Counted from the first letter of the stretch, positions 15,899 through 26,018 are shown. The stretch: DNA of 64,000 nt from Microscilla marina ATCC 23134 (GCF_000169175.1 NZ_AAWS01000042.1:16550-80549), one strand, 5' to 3'. Notes: generated from the sequence alone by a model not told the origin. A program made the numbers and translations.

Positions 15899-17014
15899 AT
15901 GAACTTAGCCAGAGTTTTTCGTTTACCCGAACAAGTGCGTTTGCTTCGTCGTACTTTTTCTGTTTATTTTATTTTAGGGCACACAAGCTTAGCCCTTTCA
16001 CTAATAATTAACCTGTATTTGTGCTATTATATAGGGTTATCTTATGCCTTATGTGTGAGCCTATATATAGTGGCATTGTTTGTCTTTTATGGGTTGGCAT
16101 TTGTTTCTAAAGCCTTGTTGGGGTACGAACACTATGTTTTATTAAGGTACAGTCTAGTAGTCAATGTTGTGTTGGCGATTATGTTGTGGTATGTTACCGC
16201 TTCAACGAACGAATATTGGCATTATCTCGACTTGTTTGCCATTGCCTTGGCACTAATGATTGTCATAGGTAGGGTAGGGTGCCAAACAGTAGGTTGTTGT
16301 CATGGCAAACCTTGTAATTGGAAATTTTATACGGCTTATGGTTTCAAAAATGTGAGTGAAAAACCATTAGTGAGATTTGTACCCATTCAGTTGATTGAAG
16401 CTTGTTTTGCCTTTTTTCTGTGTGGCTTAGGTGTTTTCTACAAGCTTATAAATGCACCTGCGGGTATTTTCTTTATAGCTTTTTGGTCGTTGTATGCTGT
16501 TGGTAGGTATGTATTTGAGTTTTATAGGGGTGATCCTGACCGCCCTTATTGGAAAGGTTTTTCAGAAGCACAATGGGTATGTATTGGTATTTCGTGTTTT
16601 GTGATGGTCGTTAAGTGGGTATATGCTATGCCTTTGGTATGGTGGGTCACCAGTGCCATTTTGGTAAGTATACATACTTTGATATTTCTTCATAGAGTAA
16701 TTTATCAAAAAGCATTTTATCGTTTGAGCGAACCCAAAAATCTAATGGAGTTTAGTCAAAAAGCGCTTCAAAGCAGACAAAGTAAGCAGGTAAAAATTAC
16801 TAGTCAACAAATTAAAATATCTTGTACTGAGTTAGCTGCTGAACAATATTTATATACTTTGTCGCACGTAGATGTTCCTTTGCCACGAAGGTGGGCAAAA
16901 TGCCTTTTCAGGTATTTACAATACACTATGCACCCTACAAAACAAATCAAAATGGATAATTACAATAAGGGAGTATACCACTTAATCATTTTGCCACAAA
17001 AAGTAGAAGGATAA
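15899..17014 (+). CDS. Lgt-like polytopic membrane protein
   Basis: A 371-residue inner-membrane protein with 6-7 hydrophobic segments. Residues about 123-140 (GRVGCQTVGCCHGKPC) and FEFYRGDPDRP near residue 207, followed by a downstream Gln-Trp pair (SEAQWVC), match the general plan of prolipoprotein diacylglyceryl transferase. It is divergent: a Cys-rich loop replaces the usual GRIGNF region, and a soluble tail of about 90 residues follows the last TM. Similar Lgt-like proteins occur beside secreted-product genes. The ATG at 15899 is 12 bases after paralogue 3, so it ends the operon. Housekeeping Lgt is probably encoded elsewhere. Confidence 0.6.
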   Translation: MNLARVFRLPEQVRLLRRTFSVYFILGHTSLALSLIINLYLCYYIGLSYALCVSLYIVALFVFYGLAFVSKALLGYEHYVLLRYSLVVNVVLAIMLWYVTASTNEYWHYLDLFAIALALMIVIGRVGCQTVGCCHGKPCNWKFYTAYGFKNVSEKPLVRFVPIQLIEACFAFFLCGLGVFYKLINAPAGIFFIAFWSLYAVGRYVFEFYRGDPDRPYWKGFSEAQWVCIGISCFVMVVKWVYAMPLVWWVTSAILVSIHTLIFLHRVIYQKAFYRLSEPKNLMEFSQKALQSRQSKQVKITSQQIKISCTELAAEQYLYTLSHVDVPLPRRWAKCLFRYLQYTMHPTKQIKMDNYNKGVYHLIILPQKVEG

Positions 17015-17054
17015 TAAGCGCAAGTGAAGAACTCGCCTGCGCTTGCTGTTATGC

Positions 17055-17831
17055 TTATACACTTACTACTCCTTCAAATACTGCTTCGGCAGGACCTATG
17101 AGGTAAATATTGGTAAATTCCTGATCCAATTTTTTGGTAAATGAAATTTGCAAATCGCCTCCAAGTGTTTTTATATTGATAGGGCTGTTCATTTGCTGCA
17201 AACCACTGGTAAGTGCCGCAGCTGTTACTCCAGTACCACAAGAATAGGTCTCATCTTCTACCCCACGTTCATAGGTTCTTACAAAAATATGTTGCTCACC
17301 TATCTTTTCTACAAAGTTTACATTGGTGCCCACCTCTTTGAAACGTTCATTGTAACGAATAGACTTGCCCTCTGCAAACACATCAAACTGTGGGAGGTTG
17401 TTGACAAACTGTACATAGTGAGGCGATCCAGTATCTAAAAAATAGTGGTCAAGGTTGTTTTCTACTGTCTGTACATCCCCCATTTTAAGGTGTACCAGTC
17501 CATCTTCTACCTTGGCATCGTGTGGACCATCTACTGCTATAAAATGAGTTTCGTGCTCAAATATGCCTAAAAACTGAGCAAACTTTACAGTACACCTCCC
17601 TCCGTTACCACACATAGAACCTTCTTTTCCGTTGGCATTAAAATATACCATTCTAAAGTCGTAGCCTTCAGCGTTGCGTAATAAAATCAAACCGTCAGCA
17701 CCTATGCCAAACCGTCGGTCGCAAAGGCGAGCAATTAATTCGTAATTGTCAATAGGAAACTGGGCAGCTCGGTCGTCAATCATGACAAAGTCATTGCCAG
17801 TACCCTGATATTTGTAGAATGATACGTTCAT
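17055..17831 (-). CDS. dapF: Diaminopimelate epimerase
   Basis: A 258-residue cytoplasmic enzyme that interconverts LL- and meso-diaminopimelate for lysine and peptidoglycan synthesis. N-terminal [12 protein letters not shown] and [11 protein letters not shown] are family signatures. The two catalytic Cys of this cofactor-independent racemase are visible: Cys74 in [10 protein letters not shown] and Cys198 in [10 protein letters not shown]. Length and start are normal. It is convergent with the Lgt-like gene 40 bases away and is not in an evident operon. Confidence 0.96.
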   Translation of the reverse strand: MNVSFYKYQGTGNDFVMIDDRAAQFPIDNYELIARLCDRRFGIGADGLILLRNAEGYDFRMVYFNANGKEGSMCGNGGRCTVKFAQFLGIFEHETHFIAVDGPHDAKVEDGLVHLKMGDVQTVENNLDHYFLDTGSPHYVQFVNNLPQFDVFAEGKSIRYNERFKEVGTNVNFVEKIGEQHIFVRTYERGVEDETYSCGTGVTAAALTSGLQQMNSPINIKTLGGDLQISFTKKLDQEFTNIYLIGPAEAVFEGVVSV

Positions 17832-17965
17832 AAGTGAATAGTTGTTAGAAAATGAATTTAAGACTTTGAGCTCATTCTGAGCGAGTTCTTGATGTATAGG
17901 TTCAGTGTACTATACAAGGCAACAAAAATAAGTGATCATTTAAAATAACAAACATAATACAATGA

Positions 17966-18889
17966 TTATTGAACCTGCATACGCTCAAATGAAGGTATTT
18001 GCTCTTCTACCTGGTGGTAGTTACGGTGTATTTTTATCCCGTTATCTTGTAGTGCTTTGATCAGATTAGTGCGCACGTCATTTTGTAAATACCAGGAGTT
18101 GGTAGCGTTGTCTGCCCAGGCAACTATCCAGCATTTGATGCTTTCTTTCGACATTTCCATCACCCAAAAACGAGGTTCTTCGTGAGGAGCAAAATACTCA
18201 CTCTGACGGGCACAACTTTTAGCAAGCCTTTCTACCTCGTCAATATTGCTCTCATACGCTACAAAAAACTCTACGTGAGTCCATTGGTAGTTGTCTATGA
18301 GCGAATAATTGGTAAACTTATTCTTGATCATTTGAATGTTAGGTATGGCATACCTGCGCCAATTCCACATTTTTACGATGGTGTAAAAAGGGTTGATGTC
18401 TTCTATGGTGCCATAAGACTTGTCTACCATAACAGTATCACCCACATTGATTACCTTAGAGTAAGACAGTACCAAACCACTGATGCCATTTTCTATGATG
18501 GGTTTGGCAAGCATGCCAAAAACAAGTGTGGCTACCCCCAGTAAAAAAGTAAGTATAGTAGCTGGGATTTGCTTCATGAAAGGAAGCATACCCAGCAATA
18601 TAAAAGGTATAATGAGCAAAGGTAAAACAACTCTTTTGGTAACAGAAAACTGTTTTTCTATGTTGTCCAATCCAATTTGTTTGCCTTCTATGGTTGGATT
18701 TTTCAGGGGGCTGTCAGACTTAATTGCATTGAAGTTTTTTTTGTTTTTGAGCCTGAGTATTTGATAGTTTTTTGCTTTGAGCGATTGCTTAAGTAGATAA
18801 AGAAGAATGAGTATAAATATAGTACTCACCATTATCAGATAAATGGCCTTATTGGTGTTTGTCTGTATTAAGCTAATCAGATTTTGCAT
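17966..18889 (-). CDS. MscS-family mechanosensitive channel
   Basis: A 307-residue inner-membrane protein. One N-terminal TM (about residues 15-36) is followed by a linker and two closely spaced TMs (about 88-135), the last being the pore-lining helix, then the MscS beta domain (NVGDTVMVDKSYGTIEDINPFYT...) and NWRRYAIPNIQMIKNKF, and a C-terminal alpha/beta domain. Shorter than multi-TM MscK types. It relieves osmotic downshock by opening under membrane tension. Stands alone, upstream of dapF on the same strand. Confidence 0.85.
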   Translation of the reverse strand: MQNLISLIQTNTNKAIYLIMVSTIFILILLYLLKQSLKAKNYQILRLKNKKNFNAIKSDSPLKNPTIEGKQIGLDNIEKQFSVTKRVVLPLLIIPFILLGMLPFMKQIPATILTFLLGVATLVFGMLAKPIIENGISGLVLSYSKVINVGDTVMVDKSYGTIEDINPFYTIVKMWNWRRYAIPNIQMIKNKFTNYSLIDNYQWTHVEFFVAYESNIDEVERLAKSCARQSEYFAPHEEPRFWVMEMSKESIKCWIVAWADNATNSWYLQNDVRTNLIKALQDNGIKIHRNYHQVEEQIPSFERMQVQ

Positions 18890-19118
18890 GAGATACTTAA
18901 GTTTGATGTGTCATTGAATAGATTGAAATACCACCTGCTACAATGCATTATTGCCTGTTGGGTAAAATCGAATGCCCAATAATGAGTAGTTAAAATTACT
19001 TGGGGTAGGGTAGTATGTATGTATGACTGCCTGAATGAATGAAGAATAAACTATAGGAGATAGTACCTTTTGGATGAAATATTGTAGAATAAGTAGAACC
19101 AGAAGGGGATAAACAAAA

Positions 19119-19151
19119 CAAGGAGTAGACAACAACTTTGTCTACTCCTTG
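19119..19151 (-). terminator. Terminator after rplS
   Basis: A perfect 14-base stem (CAAGGAGTAGACAA, 19119-19132, against 19138-19151) with a 5-base loop and, on the minus strand, TTTTGTTT afterwards. Confidence 0.8.
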
Positions 19152-19174
19152 AAAGCATATAATAAATACAATGC

Positions 19175-19528
19175 TTATTTTTTCTCTTTAATTCTGGCAG
19201 CTTTACCAGATTTTCCACGTAGATAAAACAAACGTGCTCGGCGAACTTTACCCTTTCTTACCACCTCTATTTTGTCAATATTTGGAGACAATAATGGGAA
19301 AATTCTCTCTACTCCTATCCCCCCAGACACTTTGCGAACTGTAAAAGTCTCGCCATTAGAACTAGGGTTTCTGCGCTGAATCACAGTACCGCGGAATTGC
19401 TGAATACGCTCTTTGTTACCTTCCTTAATTTTCACGTGTACATTTACCGTGTCACCAGGTCCAAAGTCAGGCATATTTTTGCGAGTTTCCTGATACTCAT
19501 CTTCTACCAATTTTAATAAAGGGTTCAT
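19175..19528 (-). CDS. rplS: 50S ribosomal protein L19
   Basis: A 117-residue protein starting [22 protein letters not shown]. The core [30 protein letters not shown] and [20 protein letters not shown] are classic L19 landmarks; it sits at the 30S-50S interface. The C-terminus is basic. It stands without trmD or rpsP, with which it is often grouped in other bacteria, and has its own terminator. Confidence 0.97.
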   Translation of the reverse strand: MNPLLKLVEDEYQETRKNMPDFGPGDTVNVHVKIKEGNKERIQQFRGTVIQRRNPSSNGETFTVRKVSGGIGVERIFPLLSPNIDKIEVVRKGKVRRARLFYLRGKSGKAARIKEKK

Positions 19529-19694
19529 AACTATATTGATATAATATCTTGTAGTTTGCCAAAACGAACCGCAAATATAAGATGTAAAAAGGGGAATAAC
19601 TAGTTTGATAGAAGTTTTTTGCAGACAAACCTTTGCCCTAGAGTTTAAAAATAGCCTGTAATCGATAGATTATTTGGTACATTTAAAAGTAAGG

Positions 19695-20525
19695 CTAAAA
19701 GTTAATAATCAGGTTACTTCTAAGTGAATAGTCGTAGTTTTCGAGAAACGACTGGATAAAACTGGCATGTCTGTATTTAAAAGTCATACCAAATGACAAT
19801 GTTTTGCTAATATTGGTTCTAACTGAAGCATTGAGCAAAATACGATAGTTTTCGGTAAGGTTAAACATTTGACTGTTGTTAATATCATAGACTGCGGGTT
19901 GAATATATGCAACAAAACTGAAAAAAGTCTTATTGCTACTGTTGTCTAGTAAGTAGGTCATACTTAGGTAGTTACTCCATCGCCAAAAGTTGGTTTGCAA
20001 AGGGTAGGTCAGGTCACTGGAATCTAACTTTATCTCTTCAAACTCATACATAACTGACGAACCAAACGAAAGGTTAAGTGCTTTAGGGTTTTTAATAATG
20101 TCCCAACGAAAGCCAATGCCTCCAAGTAAACGGTTTTGTAAACGAATGAATTCATTGAGCTCATTTTGACCAAAAACTTCAGCACTCCAGTGGCTGGCGG
20201 AGTCTTTGTCAATGGCATAGTTATACTTGGCATACAAAAAACCCTTACGTTTAAAAACATTGGTACTACCATCATTACGGGTTTGCCCAAAGTTATAACT
20301 GCCAATGCCGAAAATGACGTGGCGTTTACGCACATAACTGTTTTTGATACTCCCCGAAAAGATATCGTTGTTTCCATTTCCCCGGTTAAGCGACAAGCTC
20401 GCTTTAAGTTGCCCTACTAGCCCCTGTTGACGATTTGAAGGGCGATAAATCTCTGTGTTGACTTGGGCTATAGTTTGACAATAACTGGTAAGAATGAAAC
20501 TAAACAAGAGTAAGTGTTTCTTCAT
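19695..20525 (-). CDS. DUF481-like outer-membrane beta-barrel protein
   Basis: A 276-residue exported protein with signal peptide ending TIAQ. The rest alternates hydrophobic and polar residues in short strands (KASLSLNRGNGN, then KFLSMTYLLDN-like) and ends in Phe (SLRSNLIINF), the terminal aromatic required for BAM insertion. The pattern and length fit DUF481/YdiY-type barrels, which form small outer-membrane channels of unknown cargo. Terminal Phe and 12 or more strands are seen; family assignment is inferred. Confidence 0.65.
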   Translation of the reverse strand: MKKHLLLFSFILTSYCQTIAQVNTEIYRPSNRQQGLVGQLKASLSLNRGNGNNDIFSGSIKNSYVRKRHVIFGIGSYNFGQTRNDGSTNVFKRKGFLYAKYNYAIDKDSASHWSAEVFGQNELNEFIRLQNRLLGGIGFRWDIIKNPKALNLSFGSSVMYEFEEIKLDSSDLTYPLQTNFWRWSNYLSMTYLLDNSSNKTFFSFVAYIQPAVYDINNSQMFNLTENYRILLNASVRTNISKTLSFGMTFKYRHASFIQSFLENYDYSLRSNLIINF

Positions 20526-20933
20526 AAGTAAAGCTTGCTTTTGTGTTTGTAGATTTATTTTGAAAAAGTTAGAGGTTGAAACAAATTGTGTTGTGTATTA
20601 TATATAAGAAAGTTTCTACTGCTTCTGTACTTATACTTTCCTGATTATATTTAGAAGGCATTGCTTGACATTAAAGTGTGTGAGTACTCCAGGTACTACA
20701 TAAGTAAATTGTTTTTCTGCCCCTTTTGCCCTTAACCAGGTGACTTTTCCGTACTGAAGAAGGGTAAAGATATTTCGAAAATATACCTTCTAAATTTGGT
20801 CTTGACTGAGTATGGGTGTTTTTTTTCAAAAAAAAAGCAATCAGAATAAAATGCTCAAGCAACCTTTAGCTCTAAAGGCGTATCTGATTGTTAGTTGCTA
20901 TATTACTATTCATTTGATTAAATACAAATAGCC
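20526..20933. other. Intergenic region
   Basis: 408 bases between two divergent genes. I see no credible coding frame; the sequence is mostly promoter-type AT-rich DNA. Confidence 0.5.
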
Positions 20934-21644
20934 ATGTATAAGATACTGTATATTTTGTCACTTTTGCCCATATTTCTGATGACAATGTCTAACGCGTATG
21001 CACAAAATAAAACGAATGTTGAATATGATGCCTCTAATACCACACGGTTAAAGGTAGGAGGGTATATTCAGGTAGAACTTATAGAAGGAGACAAAGAAAA
21101 AGTAGTATTTAGTGCTTCAGAAGAGGTAAAAAAGCTGATTAAAATCAAAGCAAGAAAAGGAAGGTTAAGCATATTGGCAAAACAAAAGTACTTGAAAAGC
21201 TTGTCGCCTGTCAAACCCAAAATTAAAGTATACTATAAACACCTAAAAGCCCTGAAAGTAAGAAATGGAGCAAAATTAACCGGACAGCATTTAATCAAAG
21301 CAAAATATTTTGATTTGGTGGTAATAGAAGGAGCTTATGTAACACTAAAGCTGCAAACCAAAGACCTAAAGGCCAGGGTAAGTACGGGAGCAGACGTGGC
21401 GCTCAGTGGAACTACTGATACATTTGAGGCAAAAGTAAAGATGGGCTCTATGCTTGATGCTTATACTTTCAAGAGCAATGTATGTTTTGTTCGAACAAGC
21501 ATGGGAGCTAATGCCAAAGTATTTGCCCGTGAACTTTTAAGGATGTCGGCAGGGATGGGAAGCTCTATAAAATATGAGGGTAACCCTAAGCAAATCGCCA
21601 AGTCATCGTCTTGGATGGGCGGCAATATTGAAAAGCAACAGTAA
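20934..21644 (+). CDS. DUF2807-like GIN-domain protein
   Basis: A 236-residue exported protein: signal peptide with cleavage near AYAQN, then a repetitive beta-strand domain (KVGGYIQVELIEGDKE, KLTGQHLIKAKYFDLV, TLKLQTKDLKARVSTGADV, LSGTTDTFEAKVKMG) with short glycine turns. This is the pattern of the head GIN domain (DUF2807), a beta-helix-like adhesin head with no known enzymatic role. It ends in a Gly-Gly/Ser segment. It is convergent with mobA, 10 bases apart. Confidence 0.75.
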   Translation: MYKILYILSLLPIFLMTMSNAYAQNKTNVEYDASNTTRLKVGGYIQVELIEGDKEKVVFSASEEVKKLIKIKARKGRLSILAKQKYLKSLSPVKPKIKVYYKHLKALKVRNGAKLTGQHLIKAKYFDLVVIEGAYVTLKLQTKDLKARVSTGADVALSGTTDTFEAKVKMGSMLDAYTFKSNVCFVRTSMGANAKVFARELLRMSAGMGSSIKYEGNPKQIAKSSSWMGGNIEKQQ

Positions 21645-21654
21645 TACTTTTGAA

Positions 21655-22236
21655 TCAAAGGCCTTTGAGTTCATCCAAGGCTTTTTTGTATTCTTCGGGG
21701 TGGTTGGCATTGGTCAGTACCAAGGGTTGGGCTATTTGAATCAAGTGCACCTCCGACTCTTTGAGTATATTCAAAGGGCTGGTGTTATCCTCCTCGATAA
21801 ACTTTTCAATGATTGGTTTACTTTGTGGTTCCCAGATTGTAAGCAAAGGTTCAGGCAAATCATTTTTGGGGTTGACATAAGCAGTGGCTATTTTTGCCGG
21901 ATTACGTTGCCTGATCAACGCATCAATGGTTTCTTCATTCAAATAGGGTAAATCACAGGCTACTACCAACCAAGTAGTGTAAGGCTTAAACTTAAGGGCT
22001 GTAATAATTCCTGTTACTGGTCCCAAATCTTCGTAGCGATCATATAAGTAGTTATACTCTACGTCTTCTTCCCAGGTACCCGCCTGTTCAACCCGGCAAG
22101 AAATGTAGGTTTTTTCGCAAAAGTTTTGCAATAACTCATATAAATATTGCCGTTGTGGCATCCCATGATAGTCCAGCGCCCCTTTGTCGGTTCCCATGCG
22201 GCGACTCTGCCCACCAGCCAATACTAATCCATACAT
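21655..22236 (-). CDS. mobA: Molybdenum cofactor guanylyltransferase
   Basis: A 193-residue nucleotidyltransferase. The signature LVLAGGQSRRMGTDKGAL at residues 4-21 binds GTP, followed by the metal-binding VACDLPYLNEETIDAL. MobA attaches GMP to molybdopterin to give the bis-MGD cofactor. The fragment length matches bacterial MobA. moaC is 135 bases upstream on the same strand and a MOSC protein lies 4 kb away, so cofactor genes are grouped here. Some similar proteins transfer CTP or serve MocA, so substrate is inferred. Confidence 0.85.
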   Translation of the reverse strand: MYGLVLAGGQSRRMGTDKGALDYHGMPQRQYLYELLQNFCEKTYISCRVEQAGTWEEDVEYNYLYDRYEDLGPVTGIITALKFKPYTTWLVVACDLPYLNEETIDALIRQRNPAKIATAYVNPKNDLPEPLLTIWEPQSKPIIEKFIEEDNTSPLNILKESEVHLIQIAQPLVLTNANHPEEYKKALDELKGL

Positions 22237-22371
22237 AATTTTTTTACCAAAATTTTAGATGTACTGATGTACCAGGTGGTATACCCAGTATTTGTATTGA
22301 GTATATTGCAGGAACAATGCCTAAATATATTCAAAAAGCTTCAGTATTTTAAATAAACATATATCAGTAGG

Positions 22372-22857
22372 CTAACTTCGCTTAAAGTCTGTTTTCCCAC
22401 CGGTTTTTTGCATCAATTTGGTATCTTTTATCACAATGTTTTGTGACAACCCCTTACACATATCATAAATAGTAAGTGCTGCCACCGAAGCCCCAGTAAG
22501 CGCCTCCATCTCTACCCCAGTTTTACCTTCTACCCGCACAAAGCAATCTATCACTACCTCGTTGCTTCCTTGAATCTGAATTTCAAACTTACAGCTGTCA
22601 AGACTCAAAGGGTGACATAAAGGAATCAACTCGCTTGTTTTTTTGGCGCCCATAGTGCCTGCAATGATCGCAGTTTGAAACATCGCCCCCTTTTTTGTGT
22701 AAATGTCTTGATCTTTGACTTGCTGCATTACTTCTTGCGGCAGTAGCACTGTAGCGCGGGCGTGGGCGTGCCGTACAGTGGTTTGTTTGTTACCTACATC
22801 TACCATCGACGGGTTGCCATCTTGGTCAATATGCGTCAGTTTTTTATTGTCTGTCAT
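22372..22857 (-). CDS. moaC: Cyclic pyranopterin monophosphate synthase
   Basis: A 161-residue protein starting MTDNKKLTHIDQDGNPSMVDVG. The family blocks are clear: KQTTVRHAHARATVLLP, GTMGAKKTSELIPLCHPL (phosphate-binding and catalytic Lys), and VEMEALTGASVAALTIYDM. MoaC completes the GTP-derived cyclic pyranopterin after MoaA, the first step of molybdopterin synthesis. The start is the ATG complementary to 22855-22857; the frame extends upstream but diverges from the family. moaA is not visible here. Confidence 0.95.
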   Translation of the reverse strand: MTDNKKLTHIDQDGNPSMVDVGNKQTTVRHAHARATVLLPQEVMQQVKDQDIYTKKGAMFQTAIIAGTMGAKKTSELIPLCHPLSLDSCKFEIQIQGSNEVVIDCFVRVEGKTGVEMEALTGASVAALTIYDMCKGLSQNIVIKDTKLMQKTGGKTDFKRS

Positions 22858-22982
22858 CTTGGTTTTGCTCAATAGCACTCTAGCTAAAATGCTGCCTATA
22901 TTTGTTTGAAAAATTGCCAAAGGTCAAACTTTCCTTCGTTTTTAGCAAGTCTTGTTTTTATAAATTTAAATAATGATCTAAA

Positions 22983-23021
22983 GCACAAAACCAACCTTGG
23001 TAGGCAAGGTTGGTTTTGTGC
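22983..23021 (-). terminator. 17-bp hairpin between genes
   Basis: A perfect stem (GCACAAAACCAACCTTG) with a 5-base loop; on the minus strand CTTTAGAT follows rather than a full T-run. It may end transcripts from the 23208-26018 gene or be an RNA end structure. Confidence 0.5.
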
Positions 23022-23100
23022 AAGTGGGTGTTTTTTATCATAAGTGATCTTTCATAAATAATTTGAGCCATTAAAGTGTATCTATTGCCCTCATTCTTCT

Positions 23101-23142
23101 CAAAAAAAAAGCCTCATAGCTTTGGCTATGCACCGTTTTTTT
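23101..23142 (-). terminator. Bidirectional terminator
   Basis: CATAGC (23115-23120) and GCTATG (23125-23130) form a tight stem; nine T follow on the minus strand and an AC-GTTTTTTTT on the plus strand. It ends the gene at 23208-26018. Confidence 0.6.
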
Positions 23143-23207
23143 TGAATTGTCTGAGAACAATATATTTTCTTAAATTGGCACATCTTATTTTTTCCAGATC
23201 ACTAAGC

Positions 23208-26018
23208 TTATTTTTTTCGCAACCTGTTCCATTGACGGCAATAATACTTTTTTATCCATTTCACCCTTTTGCGGTATGTTCTGCCACTAGTCAGGTCATA
23301 ATCTTCAAAAGCTTCTTTGCACTGGTTTTTTGCCAAACGGTTTGGGTCGTGCTTAAAGTCAACCATGGCCATTTCATAGGCTAATCTCTTTACATTGCTA
23401 CGGCTTGGCAGCATCTTAATGTATTTATTAATCAATTTGGTGGCAAAATCGCGGTCATCATCTTTGTTCTTATCAAGAAAATGAATAATCCCATACGTCC
23501 AGAATAACACATTAGAATGATTTTCTAAAAAGCTTTGTAAATCTGGTTTTTGAATGCCAAATATTTTTAGGTTATACTGTTGGTAATTGCTCACTACTTG
23601 ATAGTGTAATTTAATTGCTTTTTGATGCATCGTTTTTTGCCCTGATTGTGCGTATTGATTAATTTCTTTCCAGTCTAGGGCATACTGATAAGCATTTTTA
23701 TAACGAGTTTTTAGTTGCTGAGCTATTTGCGAGGCTATGCCACAATCTTTGTTGGCGTTAGCTTTGCCTACAGCTTCTTCAAGCAACTGCCAACCTTTGA
23801 TAAAATCTTTTCGATCAAAGTTTTCCCTGGCTTTTTGTACAAGTTGATTATAGGCTTTTTGGTTCAACTCACATTCTTTGTTAAATATGGCCTTTTTTAG
23901 GACCTCATATTTGTTGTTTAATGTAGGGTCGTTTGTCAACGGGTAGTTGTAATGACGGGTAAAACTTAGAATTCCCGACGAAATAGCCATTGCTTCTTGT
24001 AACTTATCTTGTTTGAGTTCAGCGTGTGCCTGATCTATACGGGTAGTTATAATGCGTTGAATGGCCTCTTTTTTATATTGATCTACCTTGATTTTTAGCC
24101 GATTTACTTGCTCCTGTTGCCCACTTACCAAGGCCAGGGCTGTTTCTGCTGAAGCTAGTTTGTCAAGCGATTTTTGATAAGCTTGGTTACTGTTGTCATT
24201 TATGGCAAGTCCAGTATAAGCTGTAGCTAGTCCTAGGTTTACCTTGTTTTTGGTGTTCAATGGTGCCCCTGTATCATTCACCAAACTTGCCCCAAGCTGA
24301 AAGTCATTCAGTGCCTGGCTGTATTGTTTTTGGTTGTTGAAACCCTTGCCTCTAGCCACGGTTTTGTTGAGCAATACTTGGTACTGTTCTACCAGTTGCT
24401 GTTTTTTGACTGCCTGATTTTGAATAAACTGTTGATTAGTCTGATGGTAAGCATGGGCAGTCTTTAAGTGCTGGGCAGCGTTGTTAAAATCACCTGATGC
24501 TACAGCTTGTTGAGCACGATTAAACTTTTGCTGGTAGATATTGGTGTGTGCTGAAGTTTTTACCTCTTGGTACGTGTTGGTCGTATGTACATTGGCTTTT
24601 TCTTGGGCTATTTGTTCAGCAAAGCTTACCTCATTCAATGCTTGCTCATAATTTTGGTTTCTTACCTGTACTTGTGCCTTTTGTACAATACGGTTATACA
24701 ACCTTTGGTATAGTACAGAGTGTTGGTCAGAGATTTGGTTGCCAAAGCTTTGCTGAAAACTTTCTGCAGCACGCAAGCTGGTATAGGCTTGTCTGAAGTT
24801 TGCCTGTTGCAAATAGTTATTGAACTTGCTCAAATATGATTGGTAATGTTGTGTGCGTGCACCTACAATCAAAGCCCTTGCCTTGCCGTCACAGTTGTAA
24901 ATATTTGCCCCTCTTCTGCCGCAAATGTTTTGTGCCTTTTGGTAATACTTGATTTGTGCTTGATAATGACGCTGCCTTTTCCCCAGGTTGACATAATAAT
25001 CAAATATTTTTTGATACATATTTTGGGTGGCATTGTTTATCAACGATGAGTTGGTTACTGCTTGGTTGTTATACATTCTATCCAATTGATGAAGGGCATC
25101 TTCAGGACGGTTGTTTTTCAGTGCCAATGATGATTTCTCTATATAAGGCAAGGCAAAGTGTTTGTTTTTGGCAATGGCAAGATCAAGGTAGCGAGGTTGT
25201 CTGGTTGACACAAACTTGCGGTAATACAAAGTATGCCATTTTTGTTCGGCAGCGTGAAACTTTTGCTCTCCTTCGTTTAACAAACGGTTAGTACGCCGTA
25301 TTTTTTGCTGAAGTTTGGCTGGGTCATTTTGGTCAAGTTTCAAAGAAGTAATGAAATGATAATTATTGATCTTATCAAACCCTTGACGAATGTCGTGCAA
25401 AGAACGTTGGGTATTGACCAACAAGTCAGGATCGGTATAATTTAGATAAGGCAGTTTTTGTAAAAAACCGTTTAATTGGGTAACGGCTTTGTAGTAATTG
25501 TCGATAAGCAAGCGTTGGCTATTGTTGCTATTGGTAGTACGAGTGTTGGTGTTATACTTTGCTTTCAGGTTTTTTACTTTGATTTTTTTTGCTGATGTAT
25601 TGGCATCCTTAAACGAAGCCTTATATACATACCCCCCTTTTGCCCCAGGGCTCACTTTTACATTATTGCTACTAAATACCAAGGTTTTGTCGTTGTATAC
25701 TTGCACATCAAAAGAAAGCGAAATAGGAGAAGGGGTGCTGTTAAGTTTAAAGCCCCGGTATTGATTGTTGGTGGCTCCTGCTACCTTAAACCTGACTTTC
25801 ATTGAGTAGTGCCCCACGTTGTTTTCCCGCTTTACTTCTGTATATTTTGTGCGTTGGTTAAGCTGAATAAAACTGCCTGTTGTAGGACCAGCTATTTTTC
25901 TGAGTTTAACAGTTTGCCCAAAACTATGAGGTAAGTGGAGGCATAGTAAACATACAAGTATGCCATACATTTTGAGTGGTTGTTTGAAAAGGTGAAGAGG
26001 AGTAAATGTTTTTTCCAT
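23208..26018 (-). CDS. Large exported TPR-like helical-repeat protein
   Basis: A 936-residue protein with a long N-terminal region (residues about 1-35) containing a signal peptide (LLCLHLPHSFGQ). Residues 36-160 look beta-rich (SISFDVQVYNDKTLVF, SVSPGAKGGYV). Residues 170-880 are helical with repeated A/Y/Q/N pattern (QKAQNICGRRG, NYEQALNEVSFAEQIAQ, YQKSLDKLASAETAL) at about 34-residue spacing, as in TPR/Sel1-like solenoids. The C-terminus is basic (KKYYCRQWNRLRKK). I recognise no named family; a surface or periplasmic scaffold is plausible. Isolated on its strand. Confidence 0.6.
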   Translation of the reverse strand: MEKTFTPLHLFKQPLKMYGILVCLLCLHLPHSFGQTVKLRKIAGPTTGSFIQLNQRTKYTEVKRENNVGHYSMKVRFKVAGATNNQYRGFKLNSTPSPISLSFDVQVYNDKTLVFSSNNVKVSPGAKGGYVYKASFKDANTSAKKIKVKNLKAKYNTNTRTTNSNNSQRLLIDNYYKAVTQLNGFLQKLPYLNYTDPDLLVNTQRSLHDIRQGFDKINNYHFITSLKLDQNDPAKLQQKIRRTNRLLNEGEQKFHAAEQKWHTLYYRKFVSTRQPRYLDLAIAKNKHFALPYIEKSSLALKNNRPEDALHQLDRMYNNQAVTNSSLINNATQNMYQKIFDYYVNLGKRQRHYQAQIKYYQKAQNICGRRGANIYNCDGKARALIVGARTQHYQSYLSKFNNYLQQANFRQAYTSLRAAESFQQSFGNQISDQHSVLYQRLYNRIVQKAQVQVRNQNYEQALNEVSFAEQIAQEKANVHTTNTYQEVKTSAHTNIYQQKFNRAQQAVASGDFNNAAQHLKTAHAYHQTNQQFIQNQAVKKQQLVEQYQVLLNKTVARGKGFNNQKQYSQALNDFQLGASLVNDTGAPLNTKNKVNLGLATAYTGLAINDNSNQAYQKSLDKLASAETALALVSGQQEQVNRLKIKVDQYKKEAIQRIITTRIDQAHAELKQDKLQEAMAISSGILSFTRHYNYPLTNDPTLNNKYEVLKKAIFNKECELNQKAYNQLVQKARENFDRKDFIKGWQLLEEAVGKANANKDCGIASQIAQQLKTRYKNAYQYALDWKEINQYAQSGQKTMHQKAIKLHYQVVSNYQQYNLKIFGIQKPDLQSFLENHSNVLFWTYGIIHFLDKNKDDDRDFATKLINKYIKMLPSRSNVKRLAYEMAMVDFKHDPNRLAKNQCKEAFEDYDLTSGRTYRKRVKWIKKYYCRQWNRLRKK

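Noticed and set aside
20671..20862. A 63-codon minus-strand frame upstream of the DUF2807 gene
   Set aside because: It lies in the promoter gap and has no protein-like pattern.
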